Source: Streptomyces sp. YPW6
GTDB taxonomy: Bacteria > Actinomycetota > Actinomycetes > Streptomycetales > Streptomycetaceae
NCBI RefSeq assembly: GCF_018866325.1
Contig: NZ_CP076457.1
Location: 6,979,001 to 7,043,000 of the forward strand
Direction: 5' to 3'
DNA length: 64,000 bases
Each line of letters opens with the position of its first letter. Positions within the stretch are counted from its first letter, which is position 1. The position numbers and the translations under genes are program-made. Positions 9,210 to 18,256 of the stretch are shown piece by piece. Under the pieces are notes generated by a model, which was not told the DNA's origin, did not search any database, and was given only the letters and a program-made list of their open reading frames with translations.

Positions 9210-9239
9210 GCGCGCCCCGGACATCCGGGACGCGCTCAC
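9206..9239. terminator. bidirectional hairpin between convergent ligase and NADH dehydrogenase genes
   Basis: Arms 9206-9221 and 9224-9239 pair at 15 of 16 positions around a 2-nt centre. The left arm contains the ligase stop codon. No T-tract follows, as is common in streptomycetes. Confidence 0.7.
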
Positions 9240-9252
9240 ACCGACCGGCGGC

Positions 9253-10614
9253 TCAGTGCTTGATGACCGTCGCCGCCGTGTGCTCCTTGATCTGCTCGGG
9301 CGTCAGATACACGTCCGTGTACTCGAAGTCCCGCAGCGTCGCCGGCTTGCGGGACTGGAACCCGGTCCGTACGAAGTCGTCCCCGGCGACCGCGTTGAGC
9401 AGCCAGTTCGTCATGACCCGGGTCTTCGCCACGTTCGTCCGCAGCGCCGACCAGTGATATCCCCGGGCCACCGCCTGCGCGGGCAGCCCGTGCAGCTCGA
9501 CACCCAGCGGCTTGGACACGGCGTCCTTGCCGCCGAGGTCCACGACGAGCCCGAGGTCCTTGTGCACGTAGTCCCTGAGCGGTTCGTGGCGCACCGAGGC
9601 GATCAGGTTGTCCGCCAGCACCCGGCCCTGGCGCATCGCGTGCTGTGCGGTGGGCGGGCAGACCGCCCCGTCGCCCTTCGCCAGATCGGGCACCGCGGCC
9701 GCGTCGCCGAGCGAGAACACCCCGTCCACGCCCGGCAGTTTCATCTGCGGGGTGACGGCGAGCCGCCCGCGCACCGTCTCCGCGTCGAGCGTGGCGACCA
9801 GCGGGCTCGCCGCCACGCCGGCGGTCCAGATCAGCGTCCGGCAGGGCAGCACCCGGCCGTCGGTGAACGTGACCTCCTCCGGCCCCGCCTCGGCGATCGA
9901 GACCCCGAGCGACACCTCGATGTCCCGTTTGCGGAGCACCTCCAGCGCGGCCTGCCCGAGCTTGTCGCCGAGCTCCGGCATCAGCTTGGGCGCGATGTCG
10001 ATCAGATGCCACTTGATCAGGCGCGGGTCCAGCCGCGGGTAGTGCTTCACCGCGTTGGTGGTCAGGCGCTGGAGGCAGGCGGCCGTCTCCGTCCCCGCGT
10101 ATCCGCCGCCGACCACCACGAACTGGAGCCGGGAGGCCCGCTCCGCCTCGTCGTGGCTGGCGTCCGCCAGGTCCAGCTGGGCGATGACGTGGTCCCGTAC
10201 GTAGGCGGCCTCGGCCAGCGTCTTCATCCCCCGGGCGTTGTCCAGCAGCCCGGGGATGTCGAAGGTGCGGGTGACGCTGCCCGCGGCCAGCACGAGGTAG
10301 TCGTACGGTTCGTTCACGATCTCGTCCGTGATCTTCCGGATCACGCAGACCTTCGCCTGCGGGTCCACGCCGATCGCCCCGCCCGGCACGATCCTGGTCC
10401 GGTGGCGGCGGCTGCGGCGCAGTGACAGCGCCACGGACTGCGGTGTGAGGACTCCGGATGCCACCTGGGGGAGCAGCGGCAGATAGAGCTGGTAGGAGAA
10501 CGGCGTGACGAGCGTGATCTGGGCCTCGCCCGGAGCGAGCCTGCGCTCCAGACGGCGTACGCACTCGACGCCTGCGAAACCGGCGCCGACGACGAGAATC
10601 CTGGGTGGTGCCAC
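9253..10614 (-). CDS. ndh: type II NADH:quinone oxidoreductase (NAD(P)/FAD-dependent)
   Basis: A 453-residue peripheral membrane flavoprotein that passes electrons from NADH to quinone without proton pumping. The N-terminal FAD Rossmann motif is ILVVGAGFAGVECVRRLER, the NADH Rossmann motif is FVVVGGGYAGTETAACL, and the second FAD contact is VFSLGDAAAVPD. The C-terminal region is typical of membrane-attached NDH-2 proteins. The GTG at 10614 has AAGGGA eight bases upstream; the longer frame to 10680 adds only non-conserved residues. It is divergent from the spermidine-synthase-like gene. Confidence 0.92.
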   Translation of the reverse strand: MAPPRILVVGAGFAGVECVRRLERRLAPGEAQITLVTPFSYQLYLPLLPQVASGVLTPQSVALSLRRSRRHRTRIVPGGAIGVDPQAKVCVIRKITDEIVNEPYDYLVLAAGSVTRTFDIPGLLDNARGMKTLAEAAYVRDHVIAQLDLADASHDEAERASRLQFVVVGGGYAGTETAACLQRLTTNAVKHYPRLDPRLIKWHLIDIAPKLMPELGDKLGQAALEVLRKRDIEVSLGVSIAEAGPEEVTFTDGRVLPCRTLIWTAGVAASPLVATLDAETVRGRLAVTPQMKLPGVDGVFSLGDAAAVPDLAKGDGAVCPPTAQHAMRQGRVLADNLIASVRHEPLRDYVHKDLGLVVDLGGKDAVSKPLGVELHGLPAQAVARGYHWSALRTNVAKTRVMTNWLLNAVAGDDFVRTGFQSRKPATLRDFEYTDVYLTPEQIKEHTAATVIKH

Positions 10615-11002
10615 GGTCTGCGTCCCTTCTCGGGCTTGCGTGGTTCTGCGCTCGCCTGCCCCGTTTACCGGGTGATTCACCCCTCATCCTCACCGGAGGC
10701 TCCGGCATCCGCCTCCTGACAGGGTGAAACGGGGCCCGATCAGAGGGGCGGAGCGGACTTGACGGCGTCGGTCCCGGCGGCGTCCGTTCCGGTCACGGCA
10801 GTGGTGGGCGGGGCATCCGCGGCCGCTTCGGACCCGGGCATCTCGTCTGCGCGCATCCGGTCAGGGGAACACCGGACCCGGTGCGGGCGCACCGCAATGT
10901 CCGGGAACACACGTTCCCGCCCTGCCCGGATCGGCTGTCTCCTCCCCACTGCCCGCCGGAACAAGGGGAGTTCAGCCGTCCACCCCGTGCGAGGATGCAG
11001 CG
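10615..11002. promoter_or_regulatory. divergent intergenic region between ndh and the spermidine-synthase-like gene
   Basis: 388 bp without a supportable gene. It holds one clear short palindrome, CGGGAAC-ACAC-GTTCCCG at 10902-10919, which could be an operator for either flanking gene. The palindrome does not match the known Rex consensus, so no regulator is named. Confidence 0.4.
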
Positions 11003-12583
11003 GTGACCACCTCGCCCTCCTCGCCCGTGGCCGACGACTCTCCCGGGGCGGACGACGCTCCCGCGGGCGACGCCCCGCCCCGCGACCCGGGGCTCGGCTC
11101 CCGTGCCGCCGCGGTCCTCGTCTTCGGGTCCTCGGCGGCGGTCCTCGTGGTCGAGATCGTCGCCCTGCGGCTGCTGGCCCCCTACCTCGGCCTCACCCTG
11201 GAGACCAGCACACTGGTGATCGGCATCGCGCTGACCGCCATCGCCCTGGGCTCCTGGCTGGGCGGGCGCGTCGCGGACCAGGTCGACCCGCACCGGCTCA
11301 TCGCCCCCGCGCTCGGGGTGTCGGGCGTGGTCGTCGCGCTCACCCCGCTCCTGCTCCGTACCACCGCCGAGTGGTCTCCCGCGCTGCTCCTGCTGGTCGC
11401 GTCGGCGACCCTCCTCGTGCCCGGCGCGCTGCTCTCCGCGGTGACCCCCCTCGTGACGAAGCTGCGCCTCACCAGCCTCGCCGAGACCGGGACCGTCGTC
11501 GGGCGGCTGTCGGGCGTCGGTACCCTCGGAGCCATCGTCGGGACCGTGCTCACCGGATTCGTGCTGGTCACGAGGCTGCCCGTCAGCTCCATCCTGATCG
11601 GCCTCGGCACCCTGCTGGTGCTCGGGGCCGCCCTCGTCGGGTGGCGGGCCCGGCGGTGGCGGCGCGCCACGGCCGTGGCCCTCGCCACCGTCGCCGCGGG
11701 CACCCTCGCCACCGGGTTCGCCCCCGGCGGCTGCGACGCGGAGACCCGCTACCACTGCGCCCGGATCGTCGCGGACCCCGAGCGGGACGGCGGCCGTACG
11801 CTCGTCCTGGACGGACTGCGCCACTCCTACGTCGACGTGGAGGACCCGGCGTATCTGAAGTTCGCCTACGTCCGCGCCTTCGCCTCCGTGGTCGACACCG
11901 CCTTCCCCGAGGGCGAGCCGCTGACCGCTCACCACATCGGAGGCGGCGGCCTCACCTTCCCCCGCTACCTCGCCGCCGCCCGCCCCGGGACCCGCAGCCT
12001 CGTCTCCGAGATCGACCCCGGGGTCGTCCGCATCGACCGCGACCGGCTCGGCCTGGGCCCACCGGCCTCGAACGGCATCGACGTACGCGTGGAGGACGGG
12101 CGGCTCGGCCTGCGCCGGCTCGCCCCGGGCAGCCACGACCTGGTCGTCGGGGACGCCTTCGGAGGCGTCAGCGCGCCCTGGCACCTGACGACGTCCCAGG
12201 CGCTGAAGGACGTACGCCGGGCACTCGGCGCGGACGGTCTGTACATCGCCAACCTCATCGACCACGGCCGGCTCGCCTTCGCCCGCGCCGAGGCCGCCAC
12301 CCTCGCCGCGGTCTTCCCGCATGTCGCGCTGCTCGGGAAGCCCGCGGACATCGGCCTGGACGCCACGGCCCCGGGCATCGGCGGCAACATGGTGATCGTC
12401 GCCTCCGGCCGGCCGCTCGACGTCCCCGCACTCCAAAAGGCCCTGGACGCCCGGGACGTCGGCTGGCGGATCGCCACCGGCGACGCCCTGACCGCCTGGA
12501 CGGGGAACGCCCGGGTGCTCACCGACGACCACGCACCCGTCGACCAGCTCCTCCAGCCCCACCCCGTTCCAGCGCCCCGGTGA
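11003..12583 (+). CDS. fused membrane / spermidine synthase-like protein
   Basis: A 526-residue protein. The N-terminal half has about eight hydrophobic helices (residues 30-245; for example AAVLVFGSSAAVLVVEIVAL and TLLVLGAALVGW). The C-terminal half is a spermidine-synthase-like Rossmann methyltransferase fold, with HHIGGGGLTFPRYLAAARPG followed by the acidic SEIDPGVV loop and DLVVGDAFGG. These membrane-anchored SpeE-like proteins are frequent in actinobacteria; whether they make polyamines is not established. The GTG at 11003 has GAGGA upstream, and an acidic, disordered first 30 residues. It ends convergently with the ABC exporter pair. Confidence 0.88.
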   Translation: MTTSPSSPVADDSPGADDAPAGDAPPRDPGLGSRAAAVLVFGSSAAVLVVEIVALRLLAPYLGLTLETSTLVIGIALTAIALGSWLGGRVADQVDPHRLIAPALGVSGVVVALTPLLLRTTAEWSPALLLLVASATLLVPGALLSAVTPLVTKLRLTSLAETGTVVGRLSGVGTLGAIVGTVLTGFVLVTRLPVSSILIGLGTLLVLGAALVGWRARRWRRATAVALATVAAGTLATGFAPGGCDAETRYHCARIVADPERDGGRTLVLDGLRHSYVDVEDPAYLKFAYVRAFASVVDTAFPEGEPLTAHHIGGGGLTFPRYLAAARPGTRSLVSEIDPGVVRIDRDRLGLGPPASNGIDVRVEDGRLGLRRLAPGSHDLVVGDAFGGVSAPWHLTTSQALKDVRRALGADGLYIANLIDHGRLAFARAEAATLAAVFPHVALLGKPADIGLDATAPGIGGNMVIVASGRPLDVPALQKALDARDVGWRIATGDALTAWTGNARVLTDDHAPVDQLLQPHPVPAPR

Positions 12584-12606
12584 CGTCCGGACGCCTCGTG
12601 ACGCCG

Positions 12607-12653
12607 GACGGCCCGGTGATCCCCAGCCGTCCGGGCGGGGTCACCGGGCCGTC
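12607..12653. terminator. bidirectional hairpin terminator
   Basis: GACGGCCCGGTGATCCCC (12607-12624) pairs with 12637-12653 apart from one bulged T, around a 12-nt loop. It lies between the ends of the convergent spermidine-synthase-like and ABC transporter genes. A 22-bp near-perfect direct repeat (GTCCCGGCCGGAGCACCGG twice) follows it. Confidence 0.7.
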
Positions 12654-12712
12654 CCGGCCGGAGCACCGGTATGTCCCGGCCGGAGCACCGGGGTGCGTCA
12701 GGACCGGACGCC

Positions 12713-14494
12713 TCAGCCGTGCCAGGACCGCCACAGCGACGCGTACGCGCCGCCCGCCGCCACCAGCTCGTCATGGCTGCCCAGCTCGCTGATCCGGCCG
12801 TCCTCCACGACCGCGATCACATCCGCGTCGTGCGCGGTGTGCAGCCGGTGCGCGATCGCCACGACCGTACGGCCCTCCAGCACCCGGGCCAGGGAACGCT
12901 CCAGATGGCGGGCGGCCCGCGGGTCCAGCAGCGAGGTCGCCTCGTCCAGCACCAGCGTGTGCGGGTCGGCCAGCACCAGCCGGGCCAGCGCGATCTGCTG
13001 CGCCTGCGCCGGGGTCAGCGCGAACCCGCCCGAACCGACCTCGGTGTCCAGCCCCTCCTCCAGCGCCTTCGCCCAGCCGTCCGCGTCGACCGCCGCCAGC
13101 GACGCCCACAGCTCCGCGTCCTTCGCCCCTTCCCGGGCCAGACGCAGATTGTCCCGGAGCGAACCGACGAAGACATGGTGCTCCTGGTTGACCAGGGCCA
13201 CATGCTCACGGACGCGCTCCGCCGTCATCCGTGACAACTCCGCCCCGCCGAGCGTCACCTCACCGGTGCGCGGGGCGTAGATGCCCGCCAGCAGCCGGCC
13301 CAGCGTCGACTTGCCCGCACCGGACGGCCCGACCAGGGCGAGCCGGGTGCCGGGAGCGACGTCGAGGGACACCCGGTGCAGGACGTCGACGCCTTCCCGG
13401 TACCCGAAGCGGACCTCGTCCGCCCGTACGTCCCGGCCGTCGGGACCGACCTCGGCGTCCCCCGCGTCCGGCTCGATGTCCCGGACGCCGACCAGCCGGG
13501 CCAGCGACACCTGGGCGACCTGGAGCTCGTCGTACCAGCGCAGGATCAGACCGATCGGGTCGACCATCATCTGGGCCAGCAGCGCCCCCGTCGTCAGCTG
13601 CCCGACCGTCAGCCAGCCCTCCAGCACGAACCAGCCGCCGAGCAGCAGGACCGCGCCGAGGATCGTCACGTACGTGGCGTTGACGACGGGGAACAGCACC
13701 GAACGCAGGAACAGCGTGTACCGCTCCCACGCGGTCCATTCGGAAACGCGCCGGTCCGACAGCGCCACCCGGCGGTCGCCGAGGCGGTGCGCCTCCACGG
13801 TCCGCCCCGCGTCCACGGTCTCCGCGAGCATCGCGGCGACGGCGGCGTAACCGGCGGCCTCCGAGCGGTACGCGGAGGGGGCCCGGCGGAAGTACCAGCG
13901 GCAGCCCACGATCAGCACCGGCAGCGCGATCAGCACGGCCAGCGCCAGCGGGGGAGCGGTCACCGTCAGCGCGCCGAGCAGCAGACCCGCCCACACGACG
14001 CCGATCGCCAGCTGCGGCACGGCCTCCCGCATCGCGTTCGCCAGCCGGTCGATGTCGGTGGTGATCCGGGACAGCAGATCGCCGGTCCCGGCCCGCTCCA
14101 GCACACCGGGCGGCAGCCCGACGGACCGGACGAGGAAGTCCTCACGCAGATCCGCGAGCATCTCCTCGCCCAGCATCGCGCCGCGCAGCCGCATGGAACG
14201 GGTGAACAGGACCTGGACGACCAGCGCCACCGCGAAGATCGCGGCCGTACGCTCCAGATGCAGGTCGGTGACCCCGTCCGAGAGGTCCTCGACCAGACCG
14301 CCCAGCAGATACGGTCCGGTGATGGAGGCGATCACCGCCACCGCGTTGACCGCGATCAGGATGCTGAACGCCCTGCGGTGCCGGCGCAGCAGACTCCGTA
14401 CGTAGCTCCGCACGGTCGTCGGCGTGCCCACGGGCAGCGTCGTCGCCGACTCCGGTGCCGCGGGGTCGTACGCCGGGGGTGCGACGCCGATCAT
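12713..14494 (-). CDS. ABC exporter half-transporter, degenerate signature motif (subunit 2)
   Basis: 593 residues: six-helix membrane domain (about 30-330) then an ATPase domain. Walker A is canonical (GPSGAGKST, about residue 391) and Walker B is canonical (TLVLDEATS), but the LSGGQ signature is replaced by LTPAQ (in ALTPAQAQQIALARL). Its partner (14491-16350) has the opposite defect, so the heterodimer should have one active and one dead ATP site. The ATG at 14494 overlaps the partner's stop codon by 4 bp, implying translational coupling. Substrate unknown; the fold is that of multidrug or peptide exporters. Confidence 0.93.
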   Translation of the reverse strand: MIGVAPPAYDPAAPESATTLPVGTPTTVRSYVRSLLRRHRRAFSILIAVNAVAVIASITGPYLLGGLVEDLSDGVTDLHLERTAAIFAVALVVQVLFTRSMRLRGAMLGEEMLADLREDFLVRSVGLPPGVLERAGTGDLLSRITTDIDRLANAMREAVPQLAIGVVWAGLLLGALTVTAPPLALAVLIALPVLIVGCRWYFRRAPSAYRSEAAGYAAVAAMLAETVDAGRTVEAHRLGDRRVALSDRRVSEWTAWERYTLFLRSVLFPVVNATYVTILGAVLLLGGWFVLEGWLTVGQLTTGALLAQMMVDPIGLILRWYDELQVAQVSLARLVGVRDIEPDAGDAEVGPDGRDVRADEVRFGYREGVDVLHRVSLDVAPGTRLALVGPSGAGKSTLGRLLAGIYAPRTGEVTLGGAELSRMTAERVREHVALVNQEHHVFVGSLRDNLRLAREGAKDAELWASLAAVDADGWAKALEEGLDTEVGSGGFALTPAQAQQIALARLVLADPHTLVLDEATSLLDPRAARHLERSLARVLEGRTVVAIAHRLHTAHDADVIAVVEDGRISELGSHDELVAAGGAYASLWRSWHG

Positions 14495-16350
14495 GCCCTC
14501 TCCTCGATTTCCTCGATGCTCTTCATGGCGGGCGCGGTGTCGCGCGTCGGCGCGGGGACGTCCCCGCCGCCGTTCACCGCGCTCGCCGCCGCCTCGTCGT
14601 CGGTCTCGCGGGTGACGACCGCCCGGTAGCGCGGTTCGGTGCGCAGCAGGTCGCGGTGGCTCCCCACGGCGACCACCGTGCCCTCGTGGACGAGGACCAC
14701 CCGGTCGGCGGCGTCGAGCAGCAGGGGCGACGAGGCGAAGGCCACCGTCGTACGCCCCTGGCGCAGCTTCGCGACACCGGCGGCCACCCGTGCCTCGGTG
14801 TGCGAGTCGACCGCGGAGGTCGGCTCGTCCAGCACCAGCACCTCCGGGTCGGTGGCCAGGGACCGGGCCAGCGCGAGGCGCTGGCGCTGGCCCCCGGACA
14901 GGGACCGGCCGCGCTCGGTGATCCGGGTCCGCATCGGGTCCCCGCCGCTGTCGGCGGACGCCTGGGCCAGGGCGCTCAGCACATCACCGCACTGGGCCGC
15001 CTCCAGCGCCGCGTCCGCGGGCACCAGGCCCGAGGACGGGACGTCCAGCAGCTCCCGGAGCGGGCCGGACAGCAGCACCGGGTCCTTGTCCTGGACCAGG
15101 ACCGCGGCCCGTGCGGCGTCCAGCGGGATCTCGTCCAGGGCCACCCCGCCGAGCAGCACCGACGGGGCCGCGGCGGCCTCGCCGTCCTCCTCGCCGGTCT
15201 CCGCGTGCCCGCCGAGCCGGTCGGCCAGCCGTCCCGCCGCGTCCGGGTCGCCGCAGACGACGGCGGTGAACCGCCCCTGCGGGGCCATCAGCCCGGTCGC
15301 CGGGTCGTACAGGTCGCCCGTGGGCGACACCCCCTCCACCGTGGCCTCCCGGGCACTGCGGTGCAGCGACAGCACCCGCACCGCACGCTGGGCGGACGGC
15401 CGCGAGAAGGAGTACGCCATGGCGATCTCCTCGAAGTGGCGCAAGGGGAACAGCATCAGGGTGGCCGCGCTGTAGACCGTGACGAGCTGGCCGACGTCGA
15501 TGCGGCCGTCCCGGGCGAGCGTCGCCCCGTACCAGACCAGCGAGATCAGCAGAACGCCCGGCAGCAGCACCTGCACGGCCGAGATCAGGGCCCACATCCT
15601 GGCGCTGCGCACGGCGGCGCGGCGGACCTCCTGGGAGGCGCGGCGGTAGCGGCCGAGGAACAGCTCCTCGCCGCCGATGCCGCGCAGCACCCGCAGCCCG
15701 GCGACGGTGTCCGAGGCCAGTTCGGTGGCCTTGCCCGCCTTCTCGCGCTGTTCGTCGGCGCGGCGGGTGGCGCGCGGCAGCAGCGGCAGCACCGCCAGGG
15801 CGAGCACCGGCATGGCGAGCGCCACCATCAGTCCGAGGGACGGGAGGTAGACCGCCAGGCCGACGCAGATCACCACGAGGGCGGTGGCCGCGGCGGCGAA
15901 CCGGGAGAGCGCCTCGACGAACCAGCCGATCTTCTCCACGTCACCGGTCGACACCGCCACGACCTCACCGGCCGCGACCCTGCGGGTCAGCGCGGAGCCC
16001 AGCTCGGCGGTCTTGCGGGCGAGCAGTTGCTGCACCCGCGCGGCGGCGGTGATCCAGTTGGTCACGGCGGTCCGGTGAAGCATCGTGTCGCCGACGGCGA
16101 TCAGCACGCCGAGGGCCACGATGAGTCCGCCCGCCAGGGCGAGCCGTCCACCGGAGCCGTCGATGACGCCCTGCACGGCGAGCCCCACGGTGACCGGCAG
16201 ACCGGCGATGCCCAGCTGGTGCAGCAGCCCCCAGGAGAGGGACTTCAGCTGCCCGCCGAGCTGATTGCGCCCGAGCCAGAACAGGAAGCGGGGGCCCGAA
16301 CGTACATCGGGGTCGCCGGGATCCGAATACGGAAGGTCGCGAATCTGCAT
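14491..16350 (-). CDS. ABC exporter half-transporter, degenerate Walker A (subunit 1)
   Basis: 619 residues: membrane domain (about 30-330) and ATPase domain. The Walker A position reads FTAVVCGDPDAAGRLADRL, lacking the GKS/T lysine. The signature is intact (LSGGQRQRLALAR) and so is Walker B (VLVLDEPTSAVD). Paired with the downstream half-transporter, its intact signature completes the active site formed with that protein's Walker A. The start is the ATG at 16350 with GGGA upstream; the longer frame to 16440 adds unlikely sequence. It is first of the two-gene exporter operon, downstream of the GH109-like gene but separated from it by a strong hairpin. Confidence 0.92.
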   Translation of the reverse strand: MQIRDLPYSDPGDPDVRSGPRFLFWLGRNQLGGQLKSLSWGLLHQLGIAGLPVTVGLAVQGVIDGSGGRLALAGGLIVALGVLIAVGDTMLHRTAVTNWITAAARVQQLLARKTAELGSALTRRVAAGEVVAVSTGDVEKIGWFVEALSRFAAAATALVVICVGLAVYLPSLGLMVALAMPVLALAVLPLLPRATRRADEQREKAGKATELASDTVAGLRVLRGIGGEELFLGRYRRASQEVRRAAVRSARMWALISAVQVLLPGVLLISLVWYGATLARDGRIDVGQLVTVYSAATLMLFPLRHFEEIAMAYSFSRPSAQRAVRVLSLHRSAREATVEGVSPTGDLYDPATGLMAPQGRFTAVVCGDPDAAGRLADRLGGHAETGEEDGEAAAAPSVLLGGVALDEIPLDAARAAVLVQDKDPVLLSGPLRELLDVPSSGLVPADAALEAAQCGDVLSALAQASADSGGDPMRTRITERGRSLSGGQRQRLALARSLATDPEVLVLDEPTSAVDSHTEARVAAGVAKLRQGRTTVAFASSPLLLDAADRVVLVHEGTVVAVGSHRDLLRTEPRYRAVVTRETDDEAAASAVNGGGDVPAPTRDTAPAMKSIEEIEERA

Positions 16351-16467
16351 GACGTCCCAGGGCTCGTGAAACAGAGGTCCGGACAGACCTCGAAGACGGG
16401 GTGACGTGCAAGAGTCCCTGTTCGTCCCGTTCCGGGGCAACCGGTTTTTCCCGGCCGCCCCGCCCTG

Positions 16468-16500
16468 CGGGGTCCCGGGCCGAGCAGGCCCGGGACCCCG
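16468..16500 (-). terminator. hairpin terminator after the GH109-like gene
   Basis: A perfect 14-bp stem (CGGGGTCCCGGGCC at 16468-16481 with 16487-16500) and a 5-nt loop, starting 7 bp after the GH109-like stop codon. It separates that gene from the ABC exporter operon on the same strand. Confidence 0.78.
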
Positions 16501-16506
16501 GAGACG

Positions 16507-17991
16507 TCACTCCGCCGGCTTCTCCGAGTCCATGCCGGACCGGGCCTTCCTCCACTCGCCCCGGGTGAAGTCCGGGATCGGCAGGGGCACGCCCTGGGCC
16601 TTGACGGACAGATGGCTCAACGGCACCGGCGCCGTCCAGACCGCCGCGTCGTACACGTCGAAGTCGGGCACCAGGCCGAGCCTCATGCACTGCATGAGGC
16701 GGAACACCATGATGTAGTCCATCCCGCCGTGGCCGCCCGGCGGATTCGCGTGCTCCTTCCACAGCCAGTGGTCCCACTCGGCGTACTTCGTGAAGTCGTC
16801 CCACTGGTGGTTCGTGTTGGCGGGCTCCAGGTAGATCCGCGGCGGGTAGTCCTCGAACACGCCCCGGGTCCCGCCGAGGCTGTTGATCCGCGAGTACGGG
16901 TGCGGCGACGACACGTCGTGCTCCAGCCGGATCACCCGGCCCTTGGCGGTCCGCACGAGGCTGATCGTCCGGTCGGCCCCGATGTACGACTCCTTCCAGC
17001 TCGGGTCACCCGGCTCCATGTGCTCCTCGCGGTACGCGGCGAGCCCCAGGGCGGTGGTGCCGACACTGCTGATGCTGACGACGCGGTCGCCCCGGTTGAC
17101 GTCCATGTAGGTGGCGACCGGACCGAACCCGTGGTTGGGGTAGAGGTCACCGCGCAGCCGGGTGTGCCACAGCCGCCGCCACGGGCCCTCGTAGTAGTCG
17201 GGGTCGAACATCAGCTCGCGCAGATCGTGGTTGTAGGCCCCCGCGCCGTGCTGGAGTTCGCCGAAGAGACCGGCGTGCGCCATCCGCAGCACCCGCATCT
17301 CGTTCTTGCCGTAGCAGCAGTTCTCCAGCTGCATGCAGTGCCGCCGGGTGCGCTCGGAGAGATCCACGAGCTGCCACAGCTCCTCCAGGCGCATCGCGAT
17401 CGGGCACTCGACCCCGACGTGCTTGCCGTTCAGCATCGCCGTCTTCGCCATCGGGAAGTGCAGCTCCCACGGCGTGGCCACGTAGACGAAGTCGATGTCC
17501 CCGCGCCTGCAGAGGTTCTCGTAGTCGTGCTCGTCCTTGGCGTAGACAGCCGGGGCGGGCTGACCGGCGGCCGTCACCTTCCTGGCGGCCTTCTCCGCCT
17601 TGTCCCGGACCGGGTCGCACACCGCCACGACCCGGACGCCCGGGACGGCGAGGAAGAGCCCGATCATGCTGTCGCCGCGGTTGCCGAGGCCGATGATGCC
17701 GACCCGGACCGTGGAGCGCCGCTCGAAGGGCACGCCCGCCATGGTGCGGCCCTTGCGGGGAGGGGCGGCGGCCACGGCTTCCGCGGCGGCTACGGCGGCC
17801 GGGGCGTCCGTCCCGGCCGCCGACGCGGTGCCTCCGCCCAGTGCGCCGAGGCCGAGTCCGGCCCCGGCCACGCCCGCCGTGGTCCACAGCACCGAACGGC
17901 GGCTGGGATCGCGCCGGTTCACCTCGTCGGCCGCGCCGCTGTGCGGGGGGATGTCCTGCGGTTCCGGTACGGGCCGGGCGTCGTCGTTCAT
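16507..17991 (-). CDS. Tat-exported Gfo/Idh/MocA oxidoreductase, GH109-like (NAD-dependent alpha-N-acetylgalactosaminidase family)
   Basis: 494 residues. A twin-arginine signal (SRRSVLWTTAGVAGAG, about residues 30-45) indicates folded export with its cofactor. The Rossmann motif VGIIGLGNRGDSMIGL (about 97-112) binds NAD, followed by EHDYENLCRRGDIDFVYVATPW and VECP of the Gfo/Idh/MocA fold. The segments YNHDLRELMFDP and LYPNHGFGPVATYMDVNRGD match GH109 glycosidases, which use an NAD redox cycle to cleave alpha-GalNAc. The specificity here is inferred. The ATG at 17991 has GGAGG five bases upstream. Followed by a terminator, so probably monocistronic. Confidence 0.85.
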   Translation of the reverse strand: MNDDARPVPEPQDIPPHSGAADEVNRRDPSRRSVLWTTAGVAGAGLGLGALGGGTASAAGTDAPAAVAAAEAVAAAPPRKGRTMAGVPFERRSTVRVGIIGLGNRGDSMIGLFLAVPGVRVVAVCDPVRDKAEKAARKVTAAGQPAPAVYAKDEHDYENLCRRGDIDFVYVATPWELHFPMAKTAMLNGKHVGVECPIAMRLEELWQLVDLSERTRRHCMQLENCCYGKNEMRVLRMAHAGLFGELQHGAGAYNHDLRELMFDPDYYEGPWRRLWHTRLRGDLYPNHGFGPVATYMDVNRGDRVVSISSVGTTALGLAAYREEHMEPGDPSWKESYIGADRTISLVRTAKGRVIRLEHDVSSPHPYSRINSLGGTRGVFEDYPPRIYLEPANTNHQWDDFTKYAEWDHWLWKEHANPPGGHGGMDYIMVFRLMQCMRLGLVPDFDVYDAAVWTAPVPLSHLSVKAQGVPLPIPDFTRGEWRKARSGMDSEKPAE

Positions 17992-18174
17992 CGAGCCTCC
18001 AGGTGGGGTGTGGGGGTTCAGACGGTGCGCGAGCGAGCCCGGTCCCGCCGTACGGGTACGGGCGGCGGGGCCGGGGCTCGGTAAGGACCCTGGAGGGTGA
18101 AGCTGATGGTGCGCAAGGGAAGTATGTGGACTCTCGTTCTCAAACCTTGGACTTTTTCTCACGGCTCGCCGAAG

Positions 18175-18199
18175 CCCCGACTGGTGCAACCAATCGGGG
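18175..18199. promoter_or_regulatory. 25-bp palindrome between the FAD/Fe-S oxidase and GH109-like genes
   Basis: CCCCGACTGGT (18175-18185) and ACCAATCGGGG (18189-18199) pair with a single mismatch around GCA. It is 58 bp after the stop of the upstream oxidase and 184 bp before the GH109-like start. The TGGT-ACCA core resembles LacI-type operators, but it could equally be the terminator of the oxidase gene. Confidence 0.5.
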
Positions 18200-18256
18200 C
18201 CACGAAACGCTCAATTGTGCAGGCCGCAGGGGGTGTTGCCGCCCACGGTCACCGGC

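Noticed and set aside
10902..10919. Rex operator upstream of ndh
   Set aside because: Redox-regulator control of ndh is plausible, but the palindrome CGGGAAC-ACAC-GTTCCCG does not match the TGTGAAC-type Rex consensus, so it is recorded only as an unspecified palindrome.
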